A DNA stretch of 64,000 nt, from assembly GCA_934045075.1 (NCBI GenBank), contig OW203722.1, positions 13,454,796-13,518,795 on the forward strand, read 5' to 3'. A model generated the notes under the pieces. It was not told the DNA's origin. It searched no databases and saw only the letters and a list, made by a program, of their open reading frames with translations. A program made the translations under genes and the position numbers. Positions 1 to 10,383 of the stretch are shown here, one piece after another (the first letter of the stretch is position 1; each line of letters begins with the position of its first letter). This stretch comes from Yponomeuta sedellus. Lineage: Eukaryota > Arthropoda > Insecta > Lepidoptera > Yponomeutidae.

Positions 1-342
1 AAACAAAGAACTATAGAGAAAATTAAAAAATATGGTTATTTATTCTTAAGATAATCGTTGGACCCTGGTCTTAGAAACTCAGGCAGCATGAAGAATATAG
101 AATATAAATAGATAGATAGGTAGAGAACCCTTTATTGCACAATCAGAAAAAAGAATACAACCATGATTTTTTAAGTCTAAGTAATGTTATACACTTGGCG
201 GTGTAATCGCTAAGAGCGATACCATATACAGAGGTATATTGATGATCCAAGCCGAAATTTTGCAACTATTTATTATCCAATCCGTGAACGAGTACAACTG
301 GTGGAAATTGACCTCTTCCCGGTAGTTTCGCATGACTTTGCC
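1..342. other. Intergenic, no gene seen
   Basis: No coding exon is recognisable. Around 107-140 there is a GATA-rich stretch followed by 'gagaaccctttattgcac'. It resembles the start of a similar block at 30310-30345, so it may be the reversed 3' end of a retroposon carrying an AATAAA signal on the minus strand. Confidence 0.4.
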
Positions 343-649
343 GAGTGCTTAGTGCGAGTTTTTTAACTACTCGATCGCGTTAACGTAAACTCATATTTCT
401 ATGGCATCGAGAAAGCGCCACCTAGCGACAAGTATGGAAATTAAAATTGCTGAGTGCGAGTTGTAATGGTTTACGTTGAGAAGTGAACACGTTTACCAAC
501 CAAAATACGAATAAACGCGAGTGCGAGTTGTACAGTGACAGCGTTTTGCCAGTTTGAACGGTTAACTTACTCATACTCACTACTCGATGCTCGATTGACG
601 CGGTAGTAAAGTCATTCGATTGGATCTGTCAAACTCGCACTAAGCACTC
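343..649. mobile_element. MITE with 19-bp terminal inverted repeats
   Basis: A 307-bp element bounded by perfect 19-bp inverted repeats (343-361 and 631-649) beginning GAGTGCTTAGTGCGAGT. The core 'GTGCGAGTT' recurs inside the element near 458 and 520. No open frame is present, so it must be non-autonomous. No target-site duplication is obvious next to the repeats, so the superfamily stays open. Confidence 0.75.
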
Positions 650-1465
650 TGAAATAAAAACTTATTAACTTTAACAAATTTGATAAGATACCAAACCTTG
701 AAATTTTAACAAACATTCCTTTGAATAGGAATCAAAATAGCAGCACCTAGTCAGAGCCGCAAGTTACATCGCGTTAGATAAGCTTTAGTTTACTTTAAAC
801 ATATGTCACTGTCATTAGGTCGAAATAGTTATCATCATCGTCGCAGAACGTTTACATGAACCATATATCATTCATTAAATATCCTAACAAAAATATTCAA
901 TAGACGCGTAGAATAATAAACGAGCATTCTTTAAACCAACCGTAACGATGCTACGCGCACATTCCGATGACGTGTTGGAATTTCTACGCTGTTTTCGAAA
1001 GTTAATTTGGAATCTTTTATGAAGGGTTTTTGGAAACTAAAGAGGACGATACTGTACAAAACAAAAAGAAAAGTACGCATAATAAATACGACTTAGCTTA
1101 CTAATATCCAAGATAATTACCTTAAAATAATACTACCCCCACCTTCTCGACGTCATATGTGTTTGGCTAGAATAAAATACTATTTAGTATTAAAGCCGGC
1201 AATTGTTCAATCTTTACTCGTTTAATGAAGAGTTTAATCATAATATCCCCGAAAGAAGTGAATTCCAAGGTTTGGTTCCTTTAGTAGCAATGCTACTGCG
1301 TACTAACTCAGGCAGCACGTGATATTGGAGTTCAGCGTGCTAAGGCCATACAGTTTGAATTACATATTTCACATTCAAAATATCAACAGAGCAGTGAAAG
1401 AAGTAACAAAGATAAGATGAGTCCAATAAGAAGCATCAAACCACACTGCTGTGTGGTGTCGGTTT
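650..1465. other. Intergenic, no gene seen
   Basis: AT-rich sequence without a recognisable exon, structured repeat or RNA gene. Confidence 0.4.
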
Positions 1466-1703
1466 AGAGAATAGCACCAAACGATTTCTTCCCGCGGGTG
1501 CCGTAAAAGGCGACTAAGGGACACAAACCGGGGGGTGGGCAGCAGCGCCCCCTGCAGCACAATTCCACCGAACTGCGATCCCCAACCCGCATGCCCAGCG
1601 TGGGGATTATGGGCATTAGACCCTATGATAGCACAACGTGGCGCTCTTTAGGGGAGGGCTATGTCCAGCAGTGGACTAGTATAGTCTGACGACGACGACG
1701 AAA
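1466..1703 (+). mobile_element. RTE-type retroposon 3' end
   Basis: This contains blocks typical of lepidopteran RTE-derived retroposons in order: 'cccgcgggtgccgtaaaaggcgactaaggg' at 1492-1521, 'ccaacccgcatgcccagcgtgggg' near 1583, then 'ggggagggctatgtccagcagtgg' at 1652-1675, and a terminal GAC microsatellite. Related tails occur at 44165, 46750 and 48250. It ends about 40 bp before a possible splice acceptor of an unidentified plus-strand gene. It is truncated and has no usable frame. Confidence 0.7.
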
Positions 1704-1742
1704 CCACAGTTTCCCAACGTAACCGCGCTCTCCCAACTCCAG

Positions 1743-1851
1743 GTCTGACTCGTCATTGGACACGCTCGAGGCCCACCTGATAGCGGACCGGTCGGCGGAG
1801 ACGGAGGCGGCGGAGTCGCAGCCGCCGCTAGTGGTCGGCGGGACGGGCGAG
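1743..1851 (+). CDS. Candidate internal exon of an unidentified host gene
   Basis: I do not recognise the protein. A polypyrimidine tract ends in 'ctcccaactccag' just before 1743 and a donor 'gtggga' follows GAG at 1851. Read with one leading base (phase 1) the exon encodes an acidic, alanine-rich segment starting SDSSLDTLEAHLIAD and ending VVGGTGE. It ends in phase 0, which joins in frame to the exon at 3165. Local GC content is much higher than the surroundings. The antisense strand and the downstream read-through are also open, but both give arginine-rich low-complexity translations typical of GC-rich DNA. Upstream exons were not found, so the gene may begin outside the window. Confidence 0.35.
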
Positions 1852-2010
1852 GTGGGACGCGCGCGGAGACGCGGGTACGGGCGCGCGCGGGGGCTCCGGC
1901 GAGGCCGCTGTTGGTGCCGGCGCAAGCGGCGCTCGGGCCGGCGGCGACCCTCGCTCATGGGTAACACGGTGTGTCTACCGCTGTCAATGCCTTGTTCTCT
2001 GTTGAATCCT

Positions 2011-2220
2011 AATTATGCGCACCAGATCCTGTCGGAATTCTGGTATTTGTGATAGCAATTAGTATGGAATTTGACAGATTTAGCACGGTTAATTAAGAAA
2101 ACAATAACTATTTGTCTCTGTTCATATAATATTATCTGAGCGAGAAGTAAATAGTTGTACAGTCCCTTTTTTAATTGTGTTATATACCTTTGGAATCGTT
2201 CAGGATTTCGTGCGCATAAT
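2011..2220. repeat. Possible MITE with 20-bp inverted repeats
   Basis: Inverted repeats at about 2012-2031 and 2201-2220 (ATTATGCGCAC..ATCCTG, two mismatches) bound a 210-bp AT-rich segment. A related block including the same repeat and a 'TATGGAATTTGACAG' motif recurs near 52456-52516, showing that the sequence is dispersed. It has no coding potential. Confidence 0.5.
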
Positions 2221-3164
2221 ACAGGAGTTGTTAGGACTCAAACTGTGCGCAAATGCCTTTACATAGTGCCTCTAAGGGCCTATTCGCTAACGACATTTAT
2301 CATAGTTGTCTTCGGCGTGTCATACCTCCCGGGCGAAAAGCTTTTGGAAATGTAGTTTTCCACGGACGACTATAGTCGAAATCGATAGCGAATTGGGACG
2401 ATGCAGTGGAATTGCGCTAGGAGACATGTTTTTTATGGTAGTATCGAATTACTATTTTTTGTACTCAAATTAAAATATTCTACACAGTTTGAGAACCGTT
2501 AGTTACATCTATTTGTACATAGCAGAAATACGCGTGATATCGTCTCGAGAGATATAAAACCTAGACTAGATACTTAATACCTATCTAAAAAGTGTTGGCA
2601 ACCTCAAAGCTGGCTTCAAGCTTGCATGTATGAAGCATCATTGAGGAATCCAGAAATAAACAACTTTATTGAACTAGTCAGAGAACAAGGATTGACGAGT
2701 AACTAACACCTCATTATTAACGCTTCCAGCATGATGTAAGGATTAACAAATTCATCTAACAAAATCACCCCCATTCTACAATCGTGACAATGTTGTGGAG
2801 TTCCAGCTAAAAACATTGTACGCTATTTGTGATTGCGGTTTTAATGTTTGCTAACATAACTGTTCGGAGCCCCCACCGCAAGTAGTAGTAATCCCAGATA
2901 ACATACTGAACTGCAGTGAATATTTCAGTATATAAAATTCTGGAGTAGACATAATCCAAGTCTGTTTAAACCTCCACTACACGGTCACAGAATCAAACTT
3001 ATAACCACAGTCACGTGAATGATACTTGGTATAGCATGCCCGCTTATGGGTGCCCCGGACAGGGCACGCCAGCTTTAGCTTTGGTGGTAATTAAAGACTA
3101 CTAAGTCTAATGACCCGGCGCGGTGACCGCGTCAGAAAGCCATAACCGTCTTTTTGTCCAACAG
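2221..3164. other. Presumed intron, nothing else recognised
   Basis: It lies between the two candidate exons of the plus-strand gene. No transposon structure is evident. A short candidate exon at 3038-3085 was considered and rejected. Confidence 0.3.
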
Positions 3165-3308
3165 GATCGCGTAAGAAATGCAGCGCGCGCTGCGCCCCTA
3201 GTGGGCACCGTGTCTCCACTTTTCACGTGGGGTCGCACCCTGCACGCTGACCTGCAGGCCACGGACCTCGATCGCTACGCGTACGTAGGCGTGGTGCCGC
3301 GACCTTGA
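3165..3308 (+). CDS. Candidate terminal exon of the unidentified host gene
   Basis: The acceptor 'ctttttgtccaacag' precedes 3165. The exon reads 47 codons plus TGA, starting DRVRNAARAAPLVG and ending DRYAYVGVVPRP. It is GC-rich and codon-like in only this frame; the other frames hit stops or lose composition. It joins in phase 0 to the exon ending at 1851. A canonical AATAAA lies 146 bp beyond the stop, which supports a 3' end here. The product is not recognised and no domain is visible. Its neighbour is the convergent mitochondrial IF3 gene. Confidence 0.4.
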   Translation, partial: DRVRNAARAAPLVGTVSPLFTWGRTLHADLQATDLDRYAYVGVVPRP

Positions 3309-3453
3309 ACACGCTACCACTATCAGTAGCCTCAAGAAACAATAGAACGCTTTCAACAAAATCGCAAAGCTACACTGTACATTTAAAAATTCACTGTGGT
3401 ACATAATTTCTAAATTGTCACCAGTGCTATGCCGTTTTATGTAATTAGTAGAA

Positions 3454-3459
3454 AATAAA
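3454..3459 (+). promoter_or_regulatory. Polyadenylation signal AATAAA
   Basis: A canonical hexamer downstream of the candidate terminal exon, followed by a T-rich stretch. It is consistent with the 3' end of a plus-strand transcript. Confidence 0.4.
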
Positions 3460-4417
3460 CTGTCTTGTATTATTAAGTAAATGCTGAAATTTACACTAGA
3501 TATAGAGTCTAGACATTTTGTACAAAGTTTTCATTCCATAACATTTACTCTAGGTGGTGTTTGTATTGTAGATTAAATTGATGTGGAGGTCAATATTTTA
3601 GTCTGAACATTTTTTCTATTGTATTTTGCATTGAATCAAGAAGCATTTGTTAAGTTTAAGGGTAAATTTAGGCAATTTTTCATTGAATTACATAGTTAGA
3701 TTTTTCAAAATCTTTTGTTTCTGATATATTTCTGAACTTGTAATGTGATAATCAAAATATAAAATAATACACCATTTTAAAATAAACAGCCAATAATACA
3801 TATTCCGTACCTACAATAGTTTATCATATAAGAATTCAATAAATGACCTACCATATAAGATTTAAAGATCTCTTAAATATCTGTGATAATTTCATTAACT
3901 TTTAAAATAATAATTAATTTATGATTTTTTTAATAGCATCACTACAAATAACTAGGAGAATTTCTTTCGCATATTAGCACTTTAAGATCATATCTAAGTA
4001 TGTAGATAACTAACTTTAATGACTGATTAAATGGATGCTGTATTAAACTTCCATTTACTCCTACATGGCTCTTTTATTATGAACTATGATTACTAACTAT
4101 TTCGAAATAAAAATTGTTTAAGATTAAAGAACATAATCATTGAAAAACTTTGAAAAACACAGTTACTTCAGTAATATTTTATTAAATTGACTTACTAGGA
4201 ACAAAAAATAAAGGCAACTTATAAATTACCTACAATAAAAATAAAAGCTACAGTATAAGAGTAATTAAAACATTGTCCACTTACTTGTATACCATCAAAT
4301 GCCATCTTCTAACTTAACATATGATTTTGTTATTTTCTCTTCATTTTTACGAGTCACCAAATATCTCTTCAAAATGATGTACTTACCAATGAGTACAGTT
4401 AGCAAAACAACGGCTAG
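3460..4417. other. Convergent 3' intergenic region
   Basis: AT-rich sequence between two converging genes. It probably holds the 3' untranslated region of the mitochondrial IF3 gene, whose minus-strand AATAAA matches 'tttatt' near 4074. No other feature was seen. Confidence 0.4.
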
Positions 4418-4588
4418 TCATAGTGGCCCCTTATTGGTGTCACTTGGAGGTGTCTCTTCAGTAGAAGAGTCAGAACTTTTGCACCTGTTGGGGACTAACT
4501 GGAACCTTAAACTATTTCCCTTACTCCTCTTTTGGGCCACTGTACCTACACTTTTGATGTTCCTTTCGATGACTGTGTAGAAGTTTTC
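4418..4588 (-). CDS. MTIF3: MTIF3 exon 3 (terminal)
   Basis: 171 nt including TGA. The acceptor is 'attttcag'. It encodes the end of the IF3 C-domain (NFYTVIERNIKSVG.. FQLVPN) and a short Ser/Thr-rich tail. Confidence 0.9.
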   Translation of the reverse strand, partial: ENFYTVIERNIKSVGTVAQKRSKGNSLRFQLVPNRCKSSDSSTEETPPSDTNKGPL

Positions 4589-6927
4589 CTGAAAATATAT
4601 TTAGAAAATTAGGTATGTATGGCTCAACCACAGAACCTTAACAATGTTTGTGTTCTTATCAAAGCAACTCATAAGCAGTTTATGCCACTACACCCCGCTA
4701 CATGGCACATGCCATCTCTTAGAGAGAGAGAGAGAGAGAGATTGAGTATGGGCTTAATAATAATTGCAAGCCTACCAAAGATTAAAATTTTATGTGGTAT
4801 ACGAATGTCTCACACTCTGGTGGAGTTTGCTAGTACAAACTCACAGGTGTGTGTAACTTAGAAAACGAAGTGATCGGTACAAACCAAAATGAAGACCCAA
4901 GAACTTATAGGCAAGCATTTGACTCTTAATCAAATGAGAAAAAGCCTGATTAGACTATTCCGACAAAACATCAAGTAAATATGGAACTACATAAGAAATT
5001 GCCTATAAATACTATGAATAATTACATATTTTTGTGTCTCTCCAGTGCTATCTCCATTGATGATAACTCTAACTTCATACTGTTTCTCCAGCAATTTCAT
5101 CATTTTTTTAACGTTGGTCATAAGGTCATGTTCTCCAATGCGAGTGTTAAATGACAGCAGTTTCTCCCCTTTACTGCTACAGTTCTGGCGACTCTCTTGA
5201 CGTTCTTTTCGCCTCTGCAGTTCTTCTTCATGGTATTCAGCATTAGTCATCAACCTGGAATCAACAAATTAGCTTGAATTACAGGAAAGCTAAGTTAGAA
5301 ATATAGAAGGTATCAGCCAGTCTTGAATATTGATCTGCAATGGGCATGTGGTGAATAAACCCAATAAGAGATGCTGTGGTGACTGGCTCGCACACTGCAG
5401 AGATTTCATAATTATGATAGTATAAAAGCAGTTGCGGTTGACTATAAAAATATGATTTAAAGTAGAGGATTTTTTTCAATCAATCAATTGCAGTTCAATT
5501 GGACCCTTTTCTTTCAATATTGTGTGACGTCATATAAAATAAAAAAAATGGAATAACTTATTAAATATGATCACTTTGTGATCTGTTCATGTGACAAGGC
5601 CCTTAGTCTCAGGAATGCAAAAACTATCATGATGAGTTTAATATCAAGTATTATGGTCAACAGTCTGTGGTCGGTGGTGGTAAAGCTTCAAGTCAATGCA
5701 ATCAAAAGTTATCATGTTTAAGTCAAATATTGGAATCTTACGAACTTAAGAGTTTAATTTATAATGCTAAATTTCCCAAAAACATTCCTCAGAGGCAATT
5801 TAACAACCTGTAGTTATGTGTTTGGCTTTACTACATACTATTTAAACTGCCTCCAAGGAAAGTGTTAAGGAATCATGTTTTAATGACACTGTTATTTTTT
5901 TATTGTTTGATGTAACAGCTAATTAACCATTATCAGATTTTTTCATTAATTAAGCTGTGCGACTTTGGTTATTGCCAAACTTTACACTCAAAGGGTACCT
6001 ACTTAATGTAAGTATTGTCTATATATAAATCTCATTTCACAGTGTTTAAACTCCTTTGAAATGGCTTCACCAATTATTATGATTTTTTTTGTTCATATAT
6101 CGTAGGTTGTGGCATTATTAACAAAGCCAAAAAAAATTGCATTTTCAAATTTGGTCAGCTAACAATTATATGGTTTTTGCACAAAAACATACAAAGTGTG
6201 TCACTAAGCATTAGAATCCTGAAAAGATTCTTAAATCACAGTAGCTTCATCTGCATTCTGGAAACATCATTATATTGCACACAAAAGATGCTGTAGCACT
6301 CTTTGCTCTCTCTCTATGTCGGCATCATTTTTAAGGTCAGAGAGAGAGGCTCAGTGGCCTAGGTACTAAAATTATGGTTATTCAACACCTACCCATTGAG
6401 TTTTATCAATCAACAGGTTTAACAGCCACTTGCAGCCAGCTCTGGCCTCACACAAACCTCATTGTCATCCTTTGCGAGCCTAACAGCTACATGTTTTACA
6501 ATGACAAAAAAGTCTAACTCAGAAGCAACAGGTCCTAACTCCTACTGCACAAAGGTCGCACAAAGGAAACCCTGGGGTCGAGTCGGTGGGGAGTTGGTGC
6601 CTAGCTATGCATCCGTTCAAGACCATTATGTATGAAGGTAATATGTACTTACTTGTAAACAGGCCTTCTAGTTTTGGCATCCGCATCCTGAATTTTTACT
6701 AATTTAAGTTCTCGCTTATTTGATAGGTTCTGAGCATTTTTTAGATCCGTTATAATTACTGACTCATCAGGATTGATGAGTGTTATTCTGTTCTCAAAAT
6801 TTTTCACTTTTGGTATCTCTTTTCCATCAGCTGTTAGCCGGTTTACTCTATTACTAAATGGCGCAGTTACTGATTGACGAGCATCCAATATTCGTCGAAC
6901 AGTTATAATACTTAAAAATTTATTCAT
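4418..6927 (-). CDS. MTIF3: Mitochondrial translation initiation factor 3 (complete, 3 exons)
   Basis: Coding exons are 6653-6927, 5026-5254 and 4418-4588; they join in phase (2 then 0) to 224 codons plus TGA. The product is the nuclear-encoded mitochondrial IF3, which binds the small mitoribosomal subunit, promotes subunit dissociation and helps initiator tRNA selection. The start at 6927 gives an Arg-rich, acid-poor N-terminus (MNKFLSIITVRRILDARQS) like a mitochondrial targeting peptide. The N-domain holds ITLINPDESVIITDL and LVKIQDADAKTRRPVYK, then LMTNAEY across the first splice. The C-domain ends with IERNIKSVGTVAQKRSKGN and LRFQLVPNR, the typical IF3 tail. Donors are gtaagt and gtaatt. 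Length is somewhat below the human protein. An earlier in-frame ATG at 7080 would add 51 residues unlike the family. Confidence 0.93.
4721..4741. repeat. (AG)n microsatellite
   Basis: A run of ten AG units in the second MTIF3 intron. Confidence 0.9.
5026..5254 (-). CDS. MTIF3: MTIF3 exon 2
   Basis: 229 nt. The acceptor 'gattccag' precedes the split Lys codon and LMTNAEY. It contains the linker and the start of the C-domain (EKLLSFNTRIGEHDL..KKMMKLLEKQYEVRV). The donor is gtaatt. Confidence 0.9.
5255..6652 (-). other. MTIF3 intron 1
   Basis: 1.4 kb of AT-rich intron. A short CT-rich run lies at about 6303-6314. No inserted element is clearly delimited. Confidence 0.5.
6653..6927 (-). CDS. 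MTIF3: MTIF3 exon 1 (coding)
   Basis: 275 nt from ATG at 6927 to the donor gtaagt. It encodes the targeting peptide and the IF3 N-domain through the conserved RRPVYK, with the last lysine codon split. Confidence 0.9.
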
Positions 6928-7433
6928 TCTTAAGAGAAAATCGAGTAATTTATTTTGTAAAAAGAATACAAAGTCATAACAAACGTTTACACTGTGTCTT
7001 TTTAATTTACACTCGCTATATCGCGAGCACAGAGCACTACAGTTCTTCTGCCAAACTCGATAAAGAATAGAGGTAAACAAACCAATTTAGGGTTATCACA
7101 ACTCACGTTTTACAACTCTTCTATTGTTTACATGATTATAGCCTTTTACTTGCTAACTATTTATTAACAATTCCTATTGCAGCATATTTAACTAGAATCA
7201 CTCAAATAACATGCATATTACCTTGTTATTTCGAAAAAGTTTAAAAAAATCGACATTAATTTTACGCGACAGCCCTACAGAAAAAGAATCATGGATGAAA
7301 TTCAGGTGTGACAAACATTTTAGGAAATTTAATTTATGCCAACAAGTGAAGTTTAGTCGTTTGTCAATACGTGTATGGCATAAGTATATAGCATAATATA
7401 TTTGTGACAAAATGGCCCAAGACAAAAATATAG

Positions 7434-7640
7434 ATTGCCCCCATATCATTGTGAATTAAATCCGATAGAAATCATATGAAGGCAAGTAAAAGGCCATGTT
7501 GCTGCCAAAAATAAAACTTTTTAAATGGCTGAACTAAATAAAGGTCCTGTTAGATGAGGCAATAAGTAAAATTACTCCAGCATCATGGCAACGTTGTGTT
7601 GAACACGTAATTAAGAAGAGAAGAAAACGCCGAATTTGAT
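7434..7640 (+). pseudogene. DDE_3-like transposase C-terminus, broken
   Basis: The translation shows LPPYHCELNPIEII, then a stop, RQVKGHVAAKNKTF, another stop, then after a frameshift LLDEAISKITPASWQR. This matches the last catalytic region (N-P-I-E glutamate) of DDE endonucleases of the Tc1/mariner-related DDE_3 group. It carries at least two in-frame stops and one frameshift in 70 codons, so it cannot be functional. The following acidic codons fit the usual tail. Confidence 0.7.
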
Positions 7641-8121
7641 GGTGTAATGGATAATGTCATTGATTAATTTATAATTCAAAGTCTCCGGAGACACAAATTC
7701 ATCCTCTTCTTTGGCCAGTGACAGTGATGATTAGTGTGAACATATGAATAAAAATATATACCAAGAACTTTCTTTTATTGCAATATTTGCAGTAGGTCCC
7801 AATCTACTCATTTTCATATTAGCATCTATAAGTACTTATGAATATTATAAAGTTGAAGAGTTTGTTTGTTTTTTGCTTAAACGCGCTTAATTCTATTAGG
7901 AAAACCATGCGGCATGGCTCGCGTAGATGTTTGTAAAATCTGTGTTTCATATTTCAGTGTTGTCATATGTCATATTCAAATCGGTTAAGCCTTTCACTAT
8001 AAAATCATAAACATATAAACATAAATAAGCATTTTACATTAGTAGGAGGAACGATTATTATTTGTATGAAAACATTTCTAGAAAAGGTGGTTAACATCTG
8101 CCTTTTAGGTGTAAACAAGTC

Positions 8122-8134
8122 GTTGCCTAGCAAC
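8122..8134. promoter_or_regulatory. Perfect RFX X-box-like palindrome
   Basis: GTTGCCTAGCAAC fits the RFX X-box consensus (GTNRCC, short spacer, RGYAAC) with a one-base spacer. X-boxes drive ciliary genes in animals. No ciliary gene is recognised nearby, and the site may belong to the surrounding inverted-repeat element. Confidence 0.35.
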
Positions 8135-8248
8135 GGTTTGTTTATCGCCATTCGTTATCGAATTTGGCTCAGGTATAGTATAGTGCTCTGTGCTCGCCAT
8201 TGCCAATGTGTACACGGGTTGGTGTGTAGTGAGTGGCGGACAATGAGG

Positions 8249-9138
8249 CAGTGTGACCACATTTAAATTGGTCAATCTACTTCTGCAGCTTTACAAAACT
8301 ACCAAATTCTACCAGTCCTAATCAAAAACTGTCACAAATCTACCATTCTAATGGCACGTTTATACTCGCGTGCGAGTCGCAAGGCGAGCCACGACGAGAG
8401 CGTAAGCGGACGCTCGTTTACCATCATCGATCAAATCACGCGAGACCACGAGGTGCGGCGCGAGACACGAGACGAGAGTGTAAATAGGGTAAGACATAAC
8501 AAAATAGTAATGAAAACTATATTTTATAATTATTTCTCATCTTTATTGTATTTAATATCTTTATACAAAATTTTATCTTTCATGGATTTCAACATTTTAC
8601 AATCGGGTACAAAATCTGTACAGAGCTGTACGCCTTGTCTGGCATGCAGAATAGCGGCTACATTTTTATTATTAAACCTATTTCGGTCTTTAGTCTTGAT
8701 CCTATTAATTTCTGAAAATATTCTCTCACATTTAACGTTCGAAACTGGAAAAATAAGCATGTCTTTCGCAAATTTTGATATATTTTTATACTTTGACAAT
8801 TTACTAATTTCTTATCATATACAATTATAGGAAATTAGCACTAGTTTACTGACTAGAAGTAATAGTAACAATACTAGTTATGGACGGGAAGAACCAGATA
8901 CCTATATAAAAGGTACTCTGTGGGAAGAACCAACGGAAGCACCGAAGAAAACCCCGAAAATTGTACCAAGTAGAAGATTGCCACATCCTTGATCCAAAAA
9001 CTACCAAAACAACCAGGGAAAAATTCAAAAATGTGTAAAAATACCAAATTCTACTAAACAATTTTCCCTACCACAACAAAGTTTAAAATGCCTTGAATCT
9101 ACCAAAAAAGTAGAAATCTACCACATGTGGTCACGCTG
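8249..9138. mobile_element. hAT-family element, internally deleted, with 8-bp target duplication
   Basis: Both ends start CAG(T/C)GTGACCACAT, the CAGNG type start of hAT elements. The flanks are identical 8-bp direct repeats CAATGAGG (8241-8248 and 9139-9146), the duplication length of this superfamily. The interior keeps a minus-strand transposase C-terminal relic. Subterminal regions are rich in 'ctaccaaattctac' type repeats. A GC-rich block at 8350-8490 bounded by 'TTTATACTC' and its near inverse may be a second nested element. Confidence 0.88.
8530..8799 (-). pseudogene. hAT transposase C-terminal dimerisation region
   Basis: The translation contains FPVSNVKCERIFSEINRIK and RNRFNNKNVAAILHAR, the hAT dimerisation signature (hydrophobic P-x-S-x-x-x-x-E-R-x-F-S). 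Only about 90 residues remain inside the 890-bp element, so the catalytic part is gone. It is a relic; only its terminal-repeat context is still sharp. Confidence 0.8.
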
Positions 9139-9427
9139 CAATGAGGGCTTTTCAATGACAGCTGTGAGTTGATTGCATTAAAAAAAACTAGATGGCGCTG
9201 CAAGGAGTACAAATGTCATCCATCATACGTTTTTATCACAGAACAGTTAAACCAAGCGTTTTATGTTGTATGCACTGATTATTATCGGTGATAACCTAAA
9301 CATCTCTTTGTAGGCTGTGATCTAAGCTACGCTTTGTTTCGAAACTGATGAAATTTGAAAGTTTTGAAGTACATATTTTTACCTTGTTCATTACAGACGT
9401 AGAATTACGTTAATTGTGTCTTAACTA

Positions 9428-9493
9428 ATGGCCAGCCCGTGCATTGTGCAGTTTTGTAAAAACATAGGCACTCACCGTTTTCCTAAAGATGAA
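9428..9493 (+). CDS. THAP-domain start exon (N-terminal half of the zinc finger)
   Basis: ATG at 9428 opens MASPCIVQFCKNIGTHRFPKDE and a strong donor gtaagt follows at 9494. This is the first half of a THAP C2CH finger: two cysteines four residues apart and the conserved H-R-F-P. THAP proteins bind DNA in host regulators and in P-element transposases. The second half (W, then C-x2-H, then the F-x-P end) was not found in the next kilobase, so the gene is interrupted, has a long intron, or is a relic. Confidence 0.55.
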
Positions 9494-10005
9494 GTAAGTA
9501 AATTACGTTGCATTCAAGCGATAAAACAAGATTGAGTTGACAGGGAAGATGCACAGGCTTCAGAAAGGTAACATGGCATGGCAGAAACCACAGAGAAAGT
9601 ACAGTCATGTGATGTCAATTTTGAGTATTTTGACATAATGTCAGCACCATCTATCGGTAACTTGTGGTACTGTTTTTTTTGTTTTTTATGACGCTTTGAA
9701 AAGCCCTCATTGGCGCAATCGGACAGTTGTCGGTTTTTTGGGTACATTTCAAAGGAATGAGACAATTTAAAAAAAAAAAAACTAGTTCCACAACACTTAC
9801 TAGATGGCGTGAAAGTCACAAAAATTTATGTGTCAAATCAATCCGACAAAACATTTTTTGTAAAAAGGATGCCAAGACACAAGCTCATGATATGATAATA
9901 ATATGCGTACAGTTTAAAAAGTTATCAGAACTCATGATGAGCCAAGCCCCCAATTCTACAAGGCACGCATTAATACAAGCCCTAACTCTATCAATGTTAC
10001 ATAAT

Positions 10006-10050
10006 GACGAACATTTTCGTATGGTAAAATCCCATACGAAAATGTTCGTC
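10006..10050. repeat. Perfect 19-bp inverted repeat, 7-nt loop
   Basis: GACGAACATTTTCGTATGG at 10006-10024 pairs without mismatch with 10032-10050. It would form a stable hairpin. It may be the fused end of a DNA transposon or a recent palindrome. Confidence 0.85.
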
Positions 10051-10383
10051 GATTTCTGATTTTTTCTAGTAATCTGACCTAATTTGAACCCATACACTTT
10101 CTATCCCTATCAACAGAAAAATTAGATGGCATGATGTAGAATTGGTAATACGAAACACTTCAAGAAGACGTAGGTCATCTAAACAACTACATGGTCGCAA
10201 TAAAGTTATGAATTATTAGTTAGTGCCATACCCATCTTCTGCGCGTCTTGGCGAGAGCACTCCCGTGCCCCTAGAAGAGTGCACAGACTAAGTAGGAGTA
10301 GGAGATACTGTGTTTGTATTAGCAAGTTTTTACTTTGGTTTCGATACTTGTAAATTAGGAAGTTTCTTTTTAGGAGTATAAAA

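Larger units (their letters stand above)
7019..8195. mobile_element. Decayed DDE transposon between ~60-bp inverted repeats
   Basis: About 60 bp at 7019-7083 recur inverted at 8136-8195: 'gcgagcacagagcacta' then a diverged 'gccaaa.tcgataa.gaat..aaacaaacc'. Between them lies a plus-strand transposase relic (7434-7640). The simplest reading is an old DNA transposon whose left end reaches the presumed upstream region of MTIF3. The true ends and the target duplication could not be fixed. Confidence 0.45.

Noticed and set aside
1659..2052. Overlapping 98- and 102-codon frames on both strands
   Set aside because: GC-rich low-complexity DNA leaves both strands open and the translations are arginine-rich. 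Only the splice-bounded part 1743-1851 is kept as a weak exon.
3038..3085. Possible small exon (AYGCPGQGTPALAL) between the two plus-strand exons
   Set aside because: Its phases do not fit the flanking exons, whereas these join directly in phase 0.
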